A stretch of 64,000 nucleotides of DNA from Actinomadura pelletieri DSM 43383 (GCF_003634705.1 NZ_RBWU01000001.1:1292980-1356979), one strand, 5' to 3'; numbered from the stretch's first letter, positions 26,674 to 36,630 are shown. Numbers and translations: made by a program. Notes: generated from the letters alone by a model not told the origin.

Positions 26674-28521
26674 ATGGGCCACTACAAGAGCAACGTCCGT
26701 GACCTGGAGTTCAACCTCTTCGAGGTGTTCAGGCGCCAGGACCTCCTCGGCACCGGCCCATACGAGGACATCGACGAGGAGACCGCGCGCAGCGTCCTCG
26801 CCGAGGTCACCCGGCTGGCCGAGGGCCCGATCGCCGACTCCTTCGCCGACGCCGACCGCCGTCCGCCGGCGTTCGACCCGGCCACCGGCACCGTCACCGT
26901 GCCCGACGGCTTCAAGAAGTCGTACCGGGCCTGGATGGACGCCGAGTGGTACCGGCTCGACCTCGCGCCCGAGTTCGGCGGCAGCCTCGCCCCGCGCTCC
27001 CTCACCTGGGCGGTCGCGGAACAGGTCCTCGGCGCGAACCCGGCCGTGTACATCTACTCGTCCGGCCCCGGCTTCGCGCAGATCCTGTGGCGCATCGGCA
27101 CACCCGAGCAGAAGCGGTTCGCCGAGCTGGCCAGGGAACGGAAGTGGGGCGCCACGATGGTGCTGACCGAGCCGGACGCCGGATCGGACGTCGGCGCGGG
27201 CCGCGCGAAGGCCGTCCGGCAGGACGACGGCACCTGGCACATCGAGGGCGTCAAGCGCTTCATCTCCTCCGCCGAGCACGACATGGCGGAGAACATCTTC
27301 CACCTGGTGCTGGCCCGTCCCGAGGGCGCCGGCCCCGGCACCAAGGGCCTGTCGATGTTCCTCGTCCCCAAGTACCTGGTCGACCTCGACACCGGTGAAC
27401 TCGGCGAACGCAACGGCGTGTACGTGACGAACGTCGAGAAGAAGATGGGCCTCAAGGTCTCCACGACCTGCGAGCTGACGTTCGGCGAGAAGCACCCGGC
27501 GGTCGGGTACCTGGTCGGCGACGTCCACGAGGGCATCAAGCAGATGTTCCTCGTCATCGAGTACGCGCGGATGATGGTCGGGACGAAGGCCATCGCCACG
27601 CTGTCCACCGGCTACCTCAACGCGCTGGAGTACGCGAAGGAGCGCGTCCAGGGGCCGGACATGACCCAGATGACCGACAAGAGCGCCCCGCGGGTGCCGA
27701 TCACCCGTCATCCGGACGTCCGGCGCAGCCTGCTGACGCAGAAGGCGTACGCGGAGGGCATGCGGGCGCTCGTGCTGCTCACCGCGTCCTACCAGGACGC
27801 CGTGCAGGTCGCCGAGCACGAGGGCCGCCGGGACGAGAGCGCCGAGAAGCTCAACGACCTGCTGCTGCCGATCGTGAAGGGCTTCGGCTCGGAACGCGCC
27901 TACGCGCTGCTCGGCGCCGAGTCGCTCCAGACGCTCGGCGGGTCCGGCTACCTGCAGGACTATCCGATCGAGCAGTACATCCGCGACGCCAAGATCGACA
28001 CCCTGTACGAGGGCACCACCGCGATCCAGGGCCAGGACCTGTTCTTCCGCAAGATCCTCCGGGACCACGGCGCGGCGCTCCAGGTCCTCGTCGGGGAGAT
28101 CAGGGCGTTCGCCGAGTCCGACGCGGGCAACGGGCGGCTGAAGAACGAGCGGGCCCTGCTCGGCCGGGCCCTGGACGACGTGCAGGGCATCATCGACCCG
28201 ATGGTCGGCTGGGCGCTCGGCTCGCTGGAGAACCCGAGGGAGCTGTACAAGGTCGGGCTCAACACGTCCCGGCTGCTGCTCGCCCTCGGCGACCTCATCG
28301 TCGGCTGGCTGTTGTGCCGCCAGGCCGAGGTCGCGCTCACCGCGCTCGCCGGCGCGGACGGGCGTCCCCCGGTGTCCGACTCCGACGAGGCGTTCTACAC
28401 CGGGAAGGTCGCGGCGGCGCAGTTCTTCTGCCGGACCGTGCTGCCGCGGCTGGCATCGGAACGCGCCATCGCCGAGGCCACCGACCTCGACGTGATGGAG
28501 TTGCCCGAAGCGGCGTTCTGA
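26674..28521 (+). CDS. fadE5: Acyl-CoA dehydrogenase, FadE5-like
   Basis: Oxidises acyl-CoA to enoyl-CoA with FAD. The 615-residue protein begins [19 protein letters not shown], the N-terminus of mycobacterial FadE5. Markers are [101 protein letters not shown] and the catalytic Glu in [10 protein letters not shown]. The C-terminal extension typical of this long subgroup is complete. GGAGG sits nine bases before the ATG; an earlier in-frame start at 26629 has no such site. It stands alone on the plus strand and probably takes a broad range of chain lengths, as FadE5 does. Confidence 0.93.
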   Translation: MGHYKSNVRDLEFNLFEVFRRQDLLGTGPYEDIDEETARSVLAEVTRLAEGPIADSFADADRRPPAFDPATGTVTVPDGFKKSYRAWMDAEWYRLDLAPEFGGSLAPRSLTWAVAEQVLGANPAVYIYSSGPGFAQILWRIGTPEQKRFAELARERKWGATMVLTEPDAGSDVGAGRAKAVRQDDGTWHIEGVKRFISSAEHDMAENIFHLVLARPEGAGPGTKGLSMFLVPKYLVDLDTGELGERNGVYVTNVEKKMGLKVSTTCELTFGEKHPAVGYLVGDVHEGIKQMFLVIEYARMMVGTKAIATLSTGYLNALEYAKERVQGPDMTQMTDKSAPRVPITRHPDVRRSLLTQKAYAEGMRALVLLTASYQDAVQVAEHEGRRDESAEKLNDLLLPIVKGFGSERAYALLGAESLQTLGGSGYLQDYPIEQYIRDAKIDTLYEGTTAIQGQDLFFRKILRDHGAALQVLVGEIRAFAESDAGNGRLKNERALLGRALDDVQGIIDPMVGWALGSLENPRELYKVGLNTSRLLLALGDLIVGWLLCRQAEVALTALAGADGRPPVSDSDEAFYTGKVAAAQFFCRTVLPRLASERAIAEATDLDVMELPEAAF

Positions 28522-28644
28522 GCGTCCCGACCGCGTCGTGATCATTTCGTGTCGCGGGTCCCTCCGCCGGATGTTGGCGGGGGCCCGCGGCGGGTGGCTA
28601 CTGTTGGCCGCGTCCTTCGACAGTCTCCCCCGACCGGATGACCG

Positions 28645-30402
28645 ATGCCCGCCCTGCCTCCCGCTGTCTCCCTCGCCGGCTCCCTCGTCGGGCTCCTGCT
28701 GATCGCCGGTTGTACCGCCGCCGACAAGGCCGAGCCGTGGGATCCGCCCACGGTGGGCGTCGGCGGATCCCACACCGCCACGGCCGGATACGCGAAGGAG
28801 GGCTGGTTCGGGGGAGCGGAGGGCCTGCACGCGCGCGTCGAGATCAAGGGCGTCGAACGGCAGGGCGGCAAGTCGGTGCTCCGCTACAGCGTGACGTCGC
28901 TGGACTCGGAGACGAAGTCGGTGACGTTCGCCATCGACCTCCTCGACCCCGTCGGACGGAAGCTCTACCGTCCCACCGGGTCGACGAGCGGGGACCACTT
29001 CGCGCCCGGCTCGTCCCGCGAGATGGCGGCCGAGTATCCGGCGCTTCCGCCGGACGTCCAGAAGATCACGGCGTTGACCCCGGGCACGGCCGGTGAGTTC
29101 ACCGGCATTCCCGTGACCGTCCCCTCGCCCGGCCCGCCCGCCGGAGGGTCCGGGCCGCTGCCGCCGGGCTTCTCGCCGCCGTCCGGTCCGGGCTCCTCGG
29201 CTGCGCCCGGGGGCGGCCTCCCACCCGGGTTCTCACCGCCGCCCGGTTTCTCGCTTCCGCCCGGGTTCTCCCTCCCCCCGGGATTCTCACCTCAGGGGGA
29301 CGGACGACCCGGCGGGGCCGATCCGATGGCCGCGCCGTCACGCTCGCCCTCGTCCGAGCGCTCGCGTTCGGCCCGCCCGAACGCGAGGTCGCCCCGGCCG
29401 TCGCCGTCGCGTTCCGAGACGGGCCCGTTCCCCGAGATGACCCTGCCGGGGACCGTGCCGGGCGGCAACCCCGCCGACCTGTACGACATCGTCGAGGGCG
29501 AGACCAAGGACGTCAGCGCCAGCGGGACCAGCGTGACGGTCGGCCTGCGCACCGACGTGCTGTTCGACACCGACTCGGCGAAGCTGTCGAGCCGCGCGAA
29601 GGCCCTCCTGGACGAGGCCTCACGCCAGATCAAGACGACCGCCTCCGGCCCGCTGACCTTCACCGGGCACACCGACACCAAGGGCGGCGACAAGCACAAC
29701 CTGCGGCTGTCGAAGGAACGTGCCGAGGCGGTGCTCAAGGAGATGAGGTCGCGGCTCGGCAGCGGCTTCGTCTACACCGCCAGTGGCAAGGGCGAGGCGG
29801 AACCGGTCGCCAAGGAGGGCGGCGCGGACGACGCCAAGGCCCGCGCCCGCAACCGCCGGGTCGAGATCTCCTACCAGGTCAAACGGGCGGCGACCGACTC
29901 GCCCGTGGGCACGCCGGGCTCGCGGGGACCGTCCACCGGCGCGAGCGGCGCTCCGGGTGGGCCCGCCGCGTTCCGGCCGCAGGACGGTGAGACCGTCGCC
30001 AGCCGGTACGGACGCTTCGGCGTGGCGAAACGTCGTCTGGACGTCAAGCCGTTCTACCGGGACGGCGCCTACATCGTCGCCGTGTTCGACATCGTGAACG
30101 AGGGCCCCGGGCCGACCCCGCCGTACGCCTCCTACCCGCACAAGGACTACCCGGGCGGCGTGTTCACGTCCTTCTCCCTCCAGGTGCCGGGCGCGAAGGA
30201 GATCTACCGCGCCGTCCGTGTCGGGCCGCGCGCGCCCGGAGCGCCCGCCCCCTATGTCGGTCCCGGACGCGCCGTCTTCCGCACCGGCGTCGACCAGCCC
30301 GTCCGCGGTTTCGTCTACCTGCCCGCGCCGCCCGGGAACGTCACGTCGGTCACCTTCGACGGCGGCCCCTTCGGCAAGGTCGACAAGGTCCCCGTCTCGT
30401 AG
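28645..30402 (+). CDS. Lipoprotein with an OmpA-like peptidoglycan-binding domain
   Basis: A 585-residue protein. It has a signal peptide with lipobox LIAGC (Cys ~23) and an N-terminal domain of ~140 residues. A low-complexity Pro/Gly/Phe/Ser region (~155-250) has repeats of PPGFS. An OmpA-C domain (~300-410) contains VLFDTDSAKLSSRAKALLDEA, TGHTDTKGGDKHNLRLSKERAEAV and the ARNRRVEI end motif. A final ~140-residue domain runs from ETVASRYGRFGVAKRRLDV and resembles an immunoglobulin-like module. It is probably tethered to the membrane and bound to peptidoglycan. OmpA-C domains occur in actinobacteria (for example ArfA) but are not outer-membrane proteins there. Confidence 0.85.
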   Translation: MPALPPAVSLAGSLVGLLLIAGCTAADKAEPWDPPTVGVGGSHTATAGYAKEGWFGGAEGLHARVEIKGVERQGGKSVLRYSVTSLDSETKSVTFAIDLLDPVGRKLYRPTGSTSGDHFAPGSSREMAAEYPALPPDVQKITALTPGTAGEFTGIPVTVPSPGPPAGGSGPLPPGFSPPSGPGSSAAPGGGLPPGFSPPPGFSLPPGFSLPPGFSPQGDGRPGGADPMAAPSRSPSSERSRSARPNARSPRPSPSRSETGPFPEMTLPGTVPGGNPADLYDIVEGETKDVSASGTSVTVGLRTDVLFDTDSAKLSSRAKALLDEASRQIKTTASGPLTFTGHTDTKGGDKHNLRLSKERAEAVLKEMRSRLGSGFVYTASGKGEAEPVAKEGGADDAKARARNRRVEISYQVKRAATDSPVGTPGSRGPSTGASGAPGGPAAFRPQDGETVASRYGRFGVAKRRLDVKPFYRDGAYIVAVFDIVNEGPGPTPPYASYPHKDYPGGVFTSFSLQVPGAKEIYRAVRVGPRAPGAPAPYVGPGRAVFRTGVDQPVRGFVYLPAPPGNVTSVTFDGGPFGKVDKVPVS

Positions 30403-30483
30403 GTGATCGCTTCGACGTGTGACGGACGAGCCGAACGGATAGTTAAAGAGCACGGACACAGATCGTCTGGCGGAGGTCATCGC

Positions 30484-30726
30484 ATGGGTCTCGGCGTCAG
30501 TGTTTTCACGATCACCCTCGGGCTGATCCTTAAATTCGCGATCAAACCGGACGCGATGACCGACCCGGTGGACATTCACATCATCGGCGTCATCCTGATC
30601 ATTGTCGGCGGGGCGACTTTCCTGTTGCAGATGCTGATGATGTCCCGGATGCAGCAGCGCGGGCCGCGGTTCCAGTCGAGACGCGACGAGCGCCTCTACG
30701 ACGGCGACAACCCACCCGGCCCCTGA
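30484..30726 (+). CDS. DUF6458-like small membrane protein
   Basis: An 80-residue protein with two membrane helices (VSVFTITLGLILKFAI and IHIIGVILIIVGGATFLLQML) and a basic, soluble C-terminal tail. The opening MGLGVSVF and the helix-DPVDIHIIG-helix arrangement match the DUF6458 group, widespread in actinobacteria and without known function. CGGAGG lies six bases before the ATG; the frame further upstream is not needed. Confidence 0.8.
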   Translation: MGLGVSVFTITLGLILKFAIKPDAMTDPVDIHIIGVILIIVGGATFLLQMLMMSRMQQRGPRFQSRRDERLYDGDNPPGP

Positions 30727-30743
30727 CCTCCGGCCCTGAACAG

Positions 30744-30786
30744 GCTCGCGGGGTCGGTGCCGTGGCGCGGCACCGGCCCCGCGAGC
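30744..30786. terminator. Strong bidirectional terminator hairpin
   Basis: Arms at 30744-30762 and 30768-30786 pair over 19 bases with one T-G wobble around TGGCG. It sits between the convergent DUF6458 and E2 genes. Confidence 0.85.
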
Positions 30787-30792
30787 GTGCGA

Positions 30793-32202
30793 TCAGCTCC
30801 AGGCCAACATGCGGACGGGGTCCTCCAGCATGTCGCCGACGTCGCGCAGGACCCGCGACCCCAGTTCGCCGTCCACGATCCGGTGGTCGAACGACAGCGA
30901 CAGCGTGGTGACCTTCCGGATCGCCAGCTCGCCCTCGTGCACCCACGGCATGTCGCGGATCTGGCCGAACGCGAGGATCGCCGCCTCACCGGGCGTGAGG
31001 ATCGGAGTTCCGGCGTCCACGCCGAACACCCCGACATTCGTGATCGTGATCGTCCCGTCGGACAGGTCGGCCGGGGACGCCTTGCCCGCGCGGGCCTTGA
31101 CGGCCAGCTCGTGCAGGGCGCGGGCGAGGCCGGGCAGGTCGAGGTCCTGCGCGTCCTTCACCTTGGGCACGATCAGACCCCGGTCGGTGGCCGCCGCGAT
31201 CCCCAGGTTCACATAGCGCCTGACGACGATCTCGGCGCCGGACGGACCGTCCACCCAGGTGGCGTTCACCTGCGGGTTCCGTGCCACCGCCGTGATCAGC
31301 GCGCGCGCCACCAGCAACAGCGGGGACACCTTCACGTCCGCGAACTCGGGGAGTTCGCGGAGCCGTTTCACGGTCTCCATCGTCCGGGTCACGTCCACCT
31401 GGAGGAACTCGGTGACGTGCGGCGCGGTGAACGCCGACTGGGACATCGCCGCCGCGGTCGCCTTGCGGACGCCCTTGACCGGCGTCCGCTCCTCACGCGG
31501 CCCCGCCTGGGCGGCGGGCGCGGACGGCGCGGAGTGCGCGGCGAGGACGTCGTCCCGGGTGATCGAACCGCGGGGGCCCGAACCGGCGATGGTCGCGAGG
31601 TCCACGCCGAGGTCCTTCGCCATCTTCCGGACCGGCGGCTTGGCCAGCGGCATCCCGTTCTCCACAGGCTGTGGACGAGGCGCGGGCGGCGCGGTGACCG
31701 CCGCCTCACGAGCGGGCGGCGCGGCCGGGGGCGCGGGCGGCGGTGTGCCGTTCGGCGTCTTGCGCGGACGGCGCTTGGTCGCCCCCTCCTTCACCCCGTA
31801 ACCGACGAGGACGGGCTGGCGTTTCGGCTGCTCCTTCGGCGGCGCCGACACGATGCCGGGCTCGTCGGCGGTCGGCACGGCGTCCTCCGCCCGGGGCGCC
31901 GCGGTCTGCGCCGGAGGCTCCGGGACGGGGGTGGCCACGCCGCCCTCGCCCGCCGCGTTCACCGCGATGATCGGGGCACCGACCTCCACGGTCGCGCCCT
32001 CGGTGACCATCAGCTCCGTCACCACGCCCTCGAACGGGCAGGGCAGTTCCACGATCGCCTTCGCGGTCTCGATCTCCACGATGGTGTCGTTGATCTCGAC
32101 CGTGTCGCCCACCTGGACATGCCACTTGACGATCTCGGCCTCGGTCAGGCCCTCGCCCACGTCCGGCAGGTTGAAGATTTTCGGCTGGCTCACCGGCGTC
32201 AC
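30793..32202 (-). CDS. bkdC: Branched-chain 2-oxoacid dehydrogenase E2 (dihydrolipoamide acyltransferase)
   Basis: A 469-residue E2. The lipoyl domain has its modified Lys in VEIETAKAIVELP (Lys ~48). A Pro/Ala linker leads to the E1/E3-binding domain PVRKMAKDLGVDLATIAGSG, a second linker and the catalytic domain with TAPHVTEFLQVDVT, GIAAATDRGLIVPKVKDA and the active-site FDHRIVDGE. It has a single lipoyl domain. The GTG at 32202 overlaps the E1beta stop (GTGA); a second GTG at 32193 would give the commonly seen MSQPKIFNLPDVGEG start. It is the third gene of the E1alpha-E1beta-E2 operon, probably handling the 2-oxoacids of Val, Leu and Ile for fatty-acid primers. Confidence 0.93.
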   Translation of the reverse strand: MTPVSQPKIFNLPDVGEGLTEAEIVKWHVQVGDTVEINDTIVEIETAKAIVELPCPFEGVVTELMVTEGATVEVGAPIIAVNAAGEGGVATPVPEPPAQTAAPRAEDAVPTADEPGIVSAPPKEQPKRQPVLVGYGVKEGATKRRPRKTPNGTPPPAPPAAPPAREAAVTAPPAPRPQPVENGMPLAKPPVRKMAKDLGVDLATIAGSGPRGSITRDDVLAAHSAPSAPAAQAGPREERTPVKGVRKATAAAMSQSAFTAPHVTEFLQVDVTRTMETVKRLRELPEFADVKVSPLLLVARALITAVARNPQVNATWVDGPSGAEIVVRRYVNLGIAAATDRGLIVPKVKDAQDLDLPGLARALHELAVKARAGKASPADLSDGTITITNVGVFGVDAGTPILTPGEAAILAFGQIRDMPWVHEGELAIRKVTTLSLSFDHRIVDGELGSRVLRDVGDMLEDPVRMLAWS

Positions 32203-33176
32203 CACGCGAAGGTCCGGTCGACCGCGTCCAGGATGCGGTCGAGGTCGGGCAGGTAGTCGTCCTCGTTGCGGGACGGTGGGTACGGCGTGGAGAACCCGCC
32301 GACGCGCAGCACCGGCGACTCCAGCCGGTAGAAGCACCGCTCGGTGATCCGCGCGGCGAGTTCGGCGCCGAACCCGTTGAACACCGGCGCCTCGTGCACG
32401 ACGACGCACCGTCCCGTCCGGTTCACCGACTCGACGACGGTGTCGATGTCGAGCGGGTTCAGGGAGCGCAGGTCGATGACCTCGAGCGAACGTCCCTCGT
32501 CGGCGGCCGCGGCCTCCAGGCACGTCTTCACCGACGGGCCGTACGCCAGCAGCGTCGCGTGCTCGCCCGCATGGACGACCCGCGCCTGGTGCAGCGGCGT
32601 CCAGTCGCCCGGTGACGACTCGACGTCGACCTCGGCCTTGTCCCAGTACCGCCGCTTCGGCTCGAAGAAGATCACCGGGTCGGGGGACAGTACCGACTGC
32701 TGGATCATCGTGTACGCGTCCACCGGGTTGGAGCACGTCACGACCCGCAGGCCGGGGGTGTGCGTGAAGTAGGCCTCGGGCGACTCCGAGTGGTGCTCCA
32801 CCGCGCCGATGCCACCGCCGCACGGGATCCGGATGACGACCGGCAGCGACAGCGCGCCGAGCGACCGCATCCGCATCTTCGCGAGCTGGGTGATGATCTG
32901 GTCGGCGGCGGGGAACACGAACCCGTCGAACTGTATCTCGACGATGGGCCGGTAGCCGCGCAGCGCCAGCCCGATCGCTGTTCCGACGATGCCGGACTCG
33001 GCCAGCGGGGTATCGATGACGCGTTCCTCGCCGAAGTCCTTCTGCAGGCCGTCGGTGACGCGGAAGACGCCGCCGAGCTTGCCGACGTCCTCGCCCATGA
33101 CGAGGACCTTCGGATCGTTCTCCAGGGCCTTGCGCAGGCCCTCGTTCATGGCCTTACCGAGGGTGAGCGTGGTCAC
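32199..33176 (-). CDS. bkdB: Branched-chain 2-oxoacid dehydrogenase E1 beta subunit
   Basis: A 325-residue transketolase-like subunit. Marks are VLVMGEDVGKLGGVFRVTDGL, DTPLAESGIVGTAIGLALRGYRPIVEIQF, IRIPCGGGIGAVEHHSESPEAYF and the C-terminal VVHEAPVFNGFGAELAARI. It pairs with the alpha subunit to bind thiamine diphosphate. Start GTG and upstream stop overlap as GTGA, and its own stop overlaps the E2 start the same way, so the three proteins are translationally coupled in stoichiometric order. Confidence 0.94.
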   Translation of the reverse strand: MTTLTLGKAMNEGLRKALENDPKVLVMGEDVGKLGGVFRVTDGLQKDFGEERVIDTPLAESGIVGTAIGLALRGYRPIVEIQFDGFVFPAADQIITQLAKMRMRSLGALSLPVVIRIPCGGGIGAVEHHSESPEAYFTHTPGLRVVTCSNPVDAYTMIQQSVLSPDPVIFFEPKRRYWDKAEVDVESSPGDWTPLHQARVVHAGEHATLLAYGPSVKTCLEAAAADEGRSLEVIDLRSLNPLDIDTVVESVNRTGRCVVVHEAPVFNGFGAELAARITERCFYRLESPVLRVGGFSTPYPPSRNEDDYLPDLDRILDAVDRTFAW

Positions 33177-34303
33177 TTCGCCTCCTCCTCGAACGACGCC
33201 AGGTAGGCGGCGAACTGCTCCTGCTCCTCGGTCATCAACGGATGGTGTTCGGCGTAGACATGGTCGAACATCGTCAGGGGCTTCGGGTCGGGCATGGCGA
33301 GGCACCGGTTGCGCAGGTCCCGCGCGGCCTGCTTGGCCTCGTCCTCGATCTTCTCGAAGTAGGCGGTGTCGGCGTGGTCGTTGCGGACCAGGTACGCCTT
33401 GACCCGCTCGATCGGGTCCTTGAGTTTCCACGCCTCTTCTTCGGCCTTCAGCCGGTAGCGCGTGGGGTCGTCCGTGGTGGTGTGGGCGCCCATCCGGTAC
33501 GTGAACGCCTCGATGAGCGTCGGGCCCTGCCCCTCCCTGGCGTTCTCCAGGGCCTTCCTCGTCACGGCCAGACAGGCGAAGACGTCGTTGCCGTCCACGC
33601 GCAGGCCCGGGAATCCGTACCCCTGCGCCCTCTGGTAGAGCGGGATCCGCGACTGCCGTTCGAGGGGTTCGGAGATGGCCCACTGGTTGTTCTGACAGAA
33701 GAACACGATGGGCGCGTTGAACACGGAGGCGAACACGAACGACTCGTTCACGTCGCCCTGGGAGGTCGCGCCGTCACCGAAGTAGGCGACGGTCGCGGTC
33801 GCCGACGGTGTGCCGACGACGCCGTCCCGCTGGACGCCCATCGCGTAGCCGGTCGCGTGCAGCGTCTGCGCGCCGATCACGACCGTGTACAGGTGGAAGT
33901 TGTGCTCGGCCGGGTCCCAGCCGCCGTGGCTGACGCCGCGGAACAGACCGACCATGTTGAGGTGGTCGACGCCCCTGCACCAGGCGACGCCGTGCTCCCG
34001 GTAGGTGGGGAACACCATGTCGTTCTCGGACAGGGCGCGTCCCGAGCCGATCTGCGCGGCCTCCTGGCCGAGCAGCGACGGCCACAGGCCCAGTTCGCCC
34101 TGCCGGGTGAGCGCCACCGACTCCAGGTCGAGGCGCCGTACGATCACCAGATCGCGATAGAGGTCGCGTACCTCCTCGGCACTGAGGTCCAGGGGGTAGT
34201 CGGGATGCTCGACGCGCTCCCCCTCGGGGGTGAGCAGCTGGACGAGCTCAGGTTCGGCGAGCTCGGGGGTGTCGGGCGCGCCGCGCACGGAGTCGATCGT
34301 CAT
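33173..34303 (-). CDS. bkdA: Branched-chain 2-oxoacid dehydrogenase E1 alpha subunit
   Basis: A 376-residue subunit with the thiamine-diphosphate motif AYFGDGATSQGDVNESFVFASVFNAPIVFFCQNN, the YREHGVAWCRGV and IGAQTLHATGYAMG regions, and the phosphorylation-loop-like segment YRMGAHTTTDDPTRYR. It decarboxylates the 2-oxoacid and hands the acyl group to lipoyl-E2. The ATG at 34303 has AGGAG eight bases upstream. The ~215-base gap to the next gene (34304-34517) should hold the operon promoter but no clear hexamers were found. Similarity alone does not fully exclude a pyruvate preference. Confidence 0.92.
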   Translation of the reverse strand: MTIDSVRGAPDTPELAEPELVQLLTPEGERVEHPDYPLDLSAEEVRDLYRDLVIVRRLDLESVALTRQGELGLWPSLLGQEAAQIGSGRALSENDMVFPTYREHGVAWCRGVDHLNMVGLFRGVSHGGWDPAEHNFHLYTVVIGAQTLHATGYAMGVQRDGVVGTPSATATVAYFGDGATSQGDVNESFVFASVFNAPIVFFCQNNQWAISEPLERQSRIPLYQRAQGYGFPGLRVDGNDVFACLAVTRKALENAREGQGPTLIEAFTYRMGAHTTTDDPTRYRLKAEEEAWKLKDPIERVKAYLVRNDHADTAYFEKIEDEAKQAARDLRNRCLAMPDPKPLTMFDHVYAEHHPLMTEEQEQFAAYLASFEEEAK

Positions 34304-34517
34304 CGATGACACTCCTCGTTCGGGGCCGGCGCACGGGATCGCCGTGCGGTGGCCGATGCCAACGGCTCCCGGCCCCGGTAAGGGACGAAAGCCGCTTATG
34401 CCATCGTGGCAGACATCACACCCTGCGATGCAAGTCCCGCCACCCGGGTCCCTACCCTCAGCCCACTTCCCTGACGCAAACGTGACACATCCCACCCGGT
34501 TCCCCCGAACGGGCGGG

Positions 34518-36137
34518 TTACTCGCGGGACAGCGCCCTGGTCACGCCCGCGGCGACGGTCAGACCGAGGACGAGCCCGGCCGCCACGATGAAGTTGGCGA
34601 TCCACTGGTAGACGCCCTTGGGCGCGAACACCGTCTCCTGCCCGAGGGTGCCGATGGGGAGGATGAGGTCGAGCGTGTAGAAGAACGCATTGAAGTGCGG
34701 CTTCTGACCGGTGTCCAGCACATCCGGCTTGTGCAGGGAGAAGACGATCGTTCCGAACGCGAGCAGACCGATCAGCCAGCTCGCCGCGCGGAACGGACGG
34801 TAGCCGTAGCCGACCAGGCCGTCCTGAAGGAAGCCGATGACCTTGCGGGACATGCCCTGCGTCTTGCGCCGGTCCCGGGCCTTGGCGAGCAGGACGGACC
34901 GTCCGTCGGCGTCCAACCCGAGGGACCGGTACGTCTGGGCGAGCCGCTCGTAGGGCTGCGGGGCGTAGCCGTCGGTGTCGCGGCGCAGCCAGGCGAGGCG
35001 CTCGCGGGCGGTGAGCGGCGGATCGAGGGTCTCGTACTGGAGGCCGTCGAGCTGGAGGCGCTCCGGCCAGGAGGACGCGTCGTCCCGCAGCAGGTTGATC
35101 CGGGCGTAGGACAGGTCGGCGGTGCCGTGGATCGGTTCGGCGGTGCGCAGCAGCAGCTCCTCGGCCTGGACGCGCTGGAGGCTGAGGGCCGTCCCCTGGT
35201 CGTGGCGCAGGTGGGCGTCCCGGAAGCTGAGCTGACCGGTGACGCGGGCGCCGGAGAAGCTGACGGTGCCGACGGCCGAGAAGCCGTCGGAACAGTAGAT
35301 GTCGGTCTCGACGGTCAGGTCGTCGGCGTTCAGGGCCGTGCGCTGCGGCGCGGACAGCCGCGCGCCGACGAACGACAGGTACCCGCCGACCGTGGCGCCG
35401 CGCAGCCGCACCTCGCCCTCGGCGCTGAACCCGCCGTCGCAGAACACGTTCGCCGCCACGTTCAGGCGGCTGGCGTACAGGGCGGCGCCGGACGGGTTGT
35501 GCAGCCGCGCCCCCCGGAAGATCAGCTGACCGCCGACCGTGGCGCCGGGCAGCCGGACCTCACCCGTGGAGCTGAAGCCCTGGTCGCAGTACACGTTGGC
35601 CTCGACGGTGAGACGGTCGGCGAGCAGCGCGTCCCCGCCCGGGTTGCTCAACTGGACGCCCGACATGTTCAGGATGCCGGTGATGTTGGCGCCGTCCAGC
35701 CACAGCCCGCCGCTGATCCGGCTGCCCTCCAGCCACAGATGCCCGTCGACCCGCGTACCGGAGGCGATCAGACCCGGCAGGCGGCAGCGCATCAGATGGA
35801 CGCTGTTCATGCTCGCCCAGTACAGGTGCGGCGCCTCGTCGAACGAACAGCCGGTGAGCGCCAGCGGAACGGTGACCTCGGCATGGCCCAGGTTCAGCGA
35901 GCCGGTGATGCGGGCACCGCCCAGCCGGACGGCCGCGACCTGTCCCGGCTCGGGCTCCACGGCGCCGACGAGCAGCGCGACGAGGACCTCCGCTCTGACC
36001 ACCCGTTCGTGGCCCCACTGGTCGGCCTGACCGATGTCGTCGTAGACCGGGTCACCGGACGACAGGTCGACCGATTCGCCCTTGGGGAACGCCGTCCAAA
36101 GACGGCGCTCCGCAGGGGTCAGGTCCTCGATGTCCAT
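34518..36137 (-). CDS. Beta-helix-type repeat protein with C-terminal membrane domain (paralogue 3)
   Basis: A 539-residue protein that begins MDIEDLTPAERRLWTAFPKGE. About 17 repeats of ~20 residues follow (ITGSLNLGHAEV, ISGGLWLDGANITGILNMSG, TVGGQLIFRGARL, TVGGYLSFVGARL, VTGQLSFRDAHL), regular enough to show internal duplications of a ~55-residue unit (EVRLPGATVGGQL / EVRLRGATVGGYL). A QPYERLAQTYRSLGLDADGRSVLLAKARDRR linker leads to GYGYRPFRAASWLIGLLAFGTIVFSL and two further membrane segments. The ATG at 36137 has GGAG eight bases upstream. It is divergent from purS. Function unknown; it should place a solenoid at the inner face of the membrane. Confidence 0.82.
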   Translation of the reverse strand: MDIEDLTPAERRLWTAFPKGESVDLSSGDPVYDDIGQADQWGHERVVRAEVLVALLVGAVEPEPGQVAAVRLGGARITGSLNLGHAEVTVPLALTGCSFDEAPHLYWASMNSVHLMRCRLPGLIASGTRVDGHLWLEGSRISGGLWLDGANITGILNMSGVQLSNPGGDALLADRLTVEANVYCDQGFSSTGEVRLPGATVGGQLIFRGARLHNPSGAALYASRLNVAANVFCDGGFSAEGEVRLRGATVGGYLSFVGARLSAPQRTALNADDLTVETDIYCSDGFSAVGTVSFSGARVTGQLSFRDAHLRHDQGTALSLQRVQAEELLLRTAEPIHGTADLSYARINLLRDDASSWPERLQLDGLQYETLDPPLTARERLAWLRRDTDGYAPQPYERLAQTYRSLGLDADGRSVLLAKARDRRKTQGMSRKVIGFLQDGLVGYGYRPFRAASWLIGLLAFGTIVFSLHKPDVLDTGQKPHFNAFFYTLDLILPIGTLGQETVFAPKGVYQWIANFIVAAGLVLGLTVAAGVTRALSRE

Positions 36138-36234
36138 CGGGCGGCTCCGGGGGGTGCGGCTGGTTCGTGATGGGTAAATGGTGCCGTACGCTTCAGGGTC
36201 GTAAGGAAAAGCGCTGATCACAGAGGGGGCGGCC

Positions 36235-36477
36235 ATGGCGCGTGTCGTCGTCGACGTCATGCTCAAGCCGGAGATCCTCGACCCGCAGGGGCAGGCGATC
36301 GCCCGGAAGTTGCCGCAGATGGGCTTTGACGGGGTCGTCGCCGTCCGCCAGGGCAAGCGGTTCGAGGTGGAGTTGGAGGGCGAGGCCGACGAGGCGGCCC
36401 TGGAACGGGTCGGCAAGATCGCCGAGACGCTGCTGGCCAACCCCGTCATCGAGAACTATGAGGTTCGCGTTATCTGA
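36235..36477 (+). CDS. purS: Phosphoribosylformylglycinamidine synthase subunit PurS
   Basis: An 80-residue PurS with MARVVVDVMLKPEILDPQGQAI, GFDGVVAVRQGKRFEVELEG and the C-terminal LLANPVIENYEV. It bridges the glutaminase PurQ and the synthase PurL in step four of purine synthesis. The ATG is preceded by GGGGG. It is unusual that an RsbW-like gene separates it from purQ. Confidence 0.96.
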   Translation: MARVVVDVMLKPEILDPQGQAIARKLPQMGFDGVVAVRQGKRFEVELEGEADEAALERVGKIAETLLANPVIENYEVRVI

Positions 36478-36604
36478 CGCTTCTGACCAGAAATGGCAGG
36501 GAATAGCGTGCGGCGATAGCCCGCATTGGCGCGTTCCACACGGTGCCGATCGGTTGCCGGTGTCGGCGGGTCTTCTGTGGAGGGCCCGCGAGTATAGCGA
36601 TTAC

Positions 36605-36630
36605 GGAACATTCCGCGGGGGAAGTGTTAG
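36605..36630 (+). promoter_or_regulatory. Candidate ECF-sigma-type promoter upstream of the RsbW-like gene
   Basis: GGAAC (36605-36609) and GTTAG (36626-36630) are separated by 16 bases, the layout of ECF (SigE-like) promoters in actinomycetes. It lies ~80 bases before the proposed start and within the 233-base gap after purS, which otherwise shows nothing recognisable. Confidence 0.4.

Noticed and set aside
26299..28998. Long open frame antisense to the FadE5-like gene
   Set aside because: A shadow of a clear gene in GC-rich DNA; no similarity, no ribosome-binding site.
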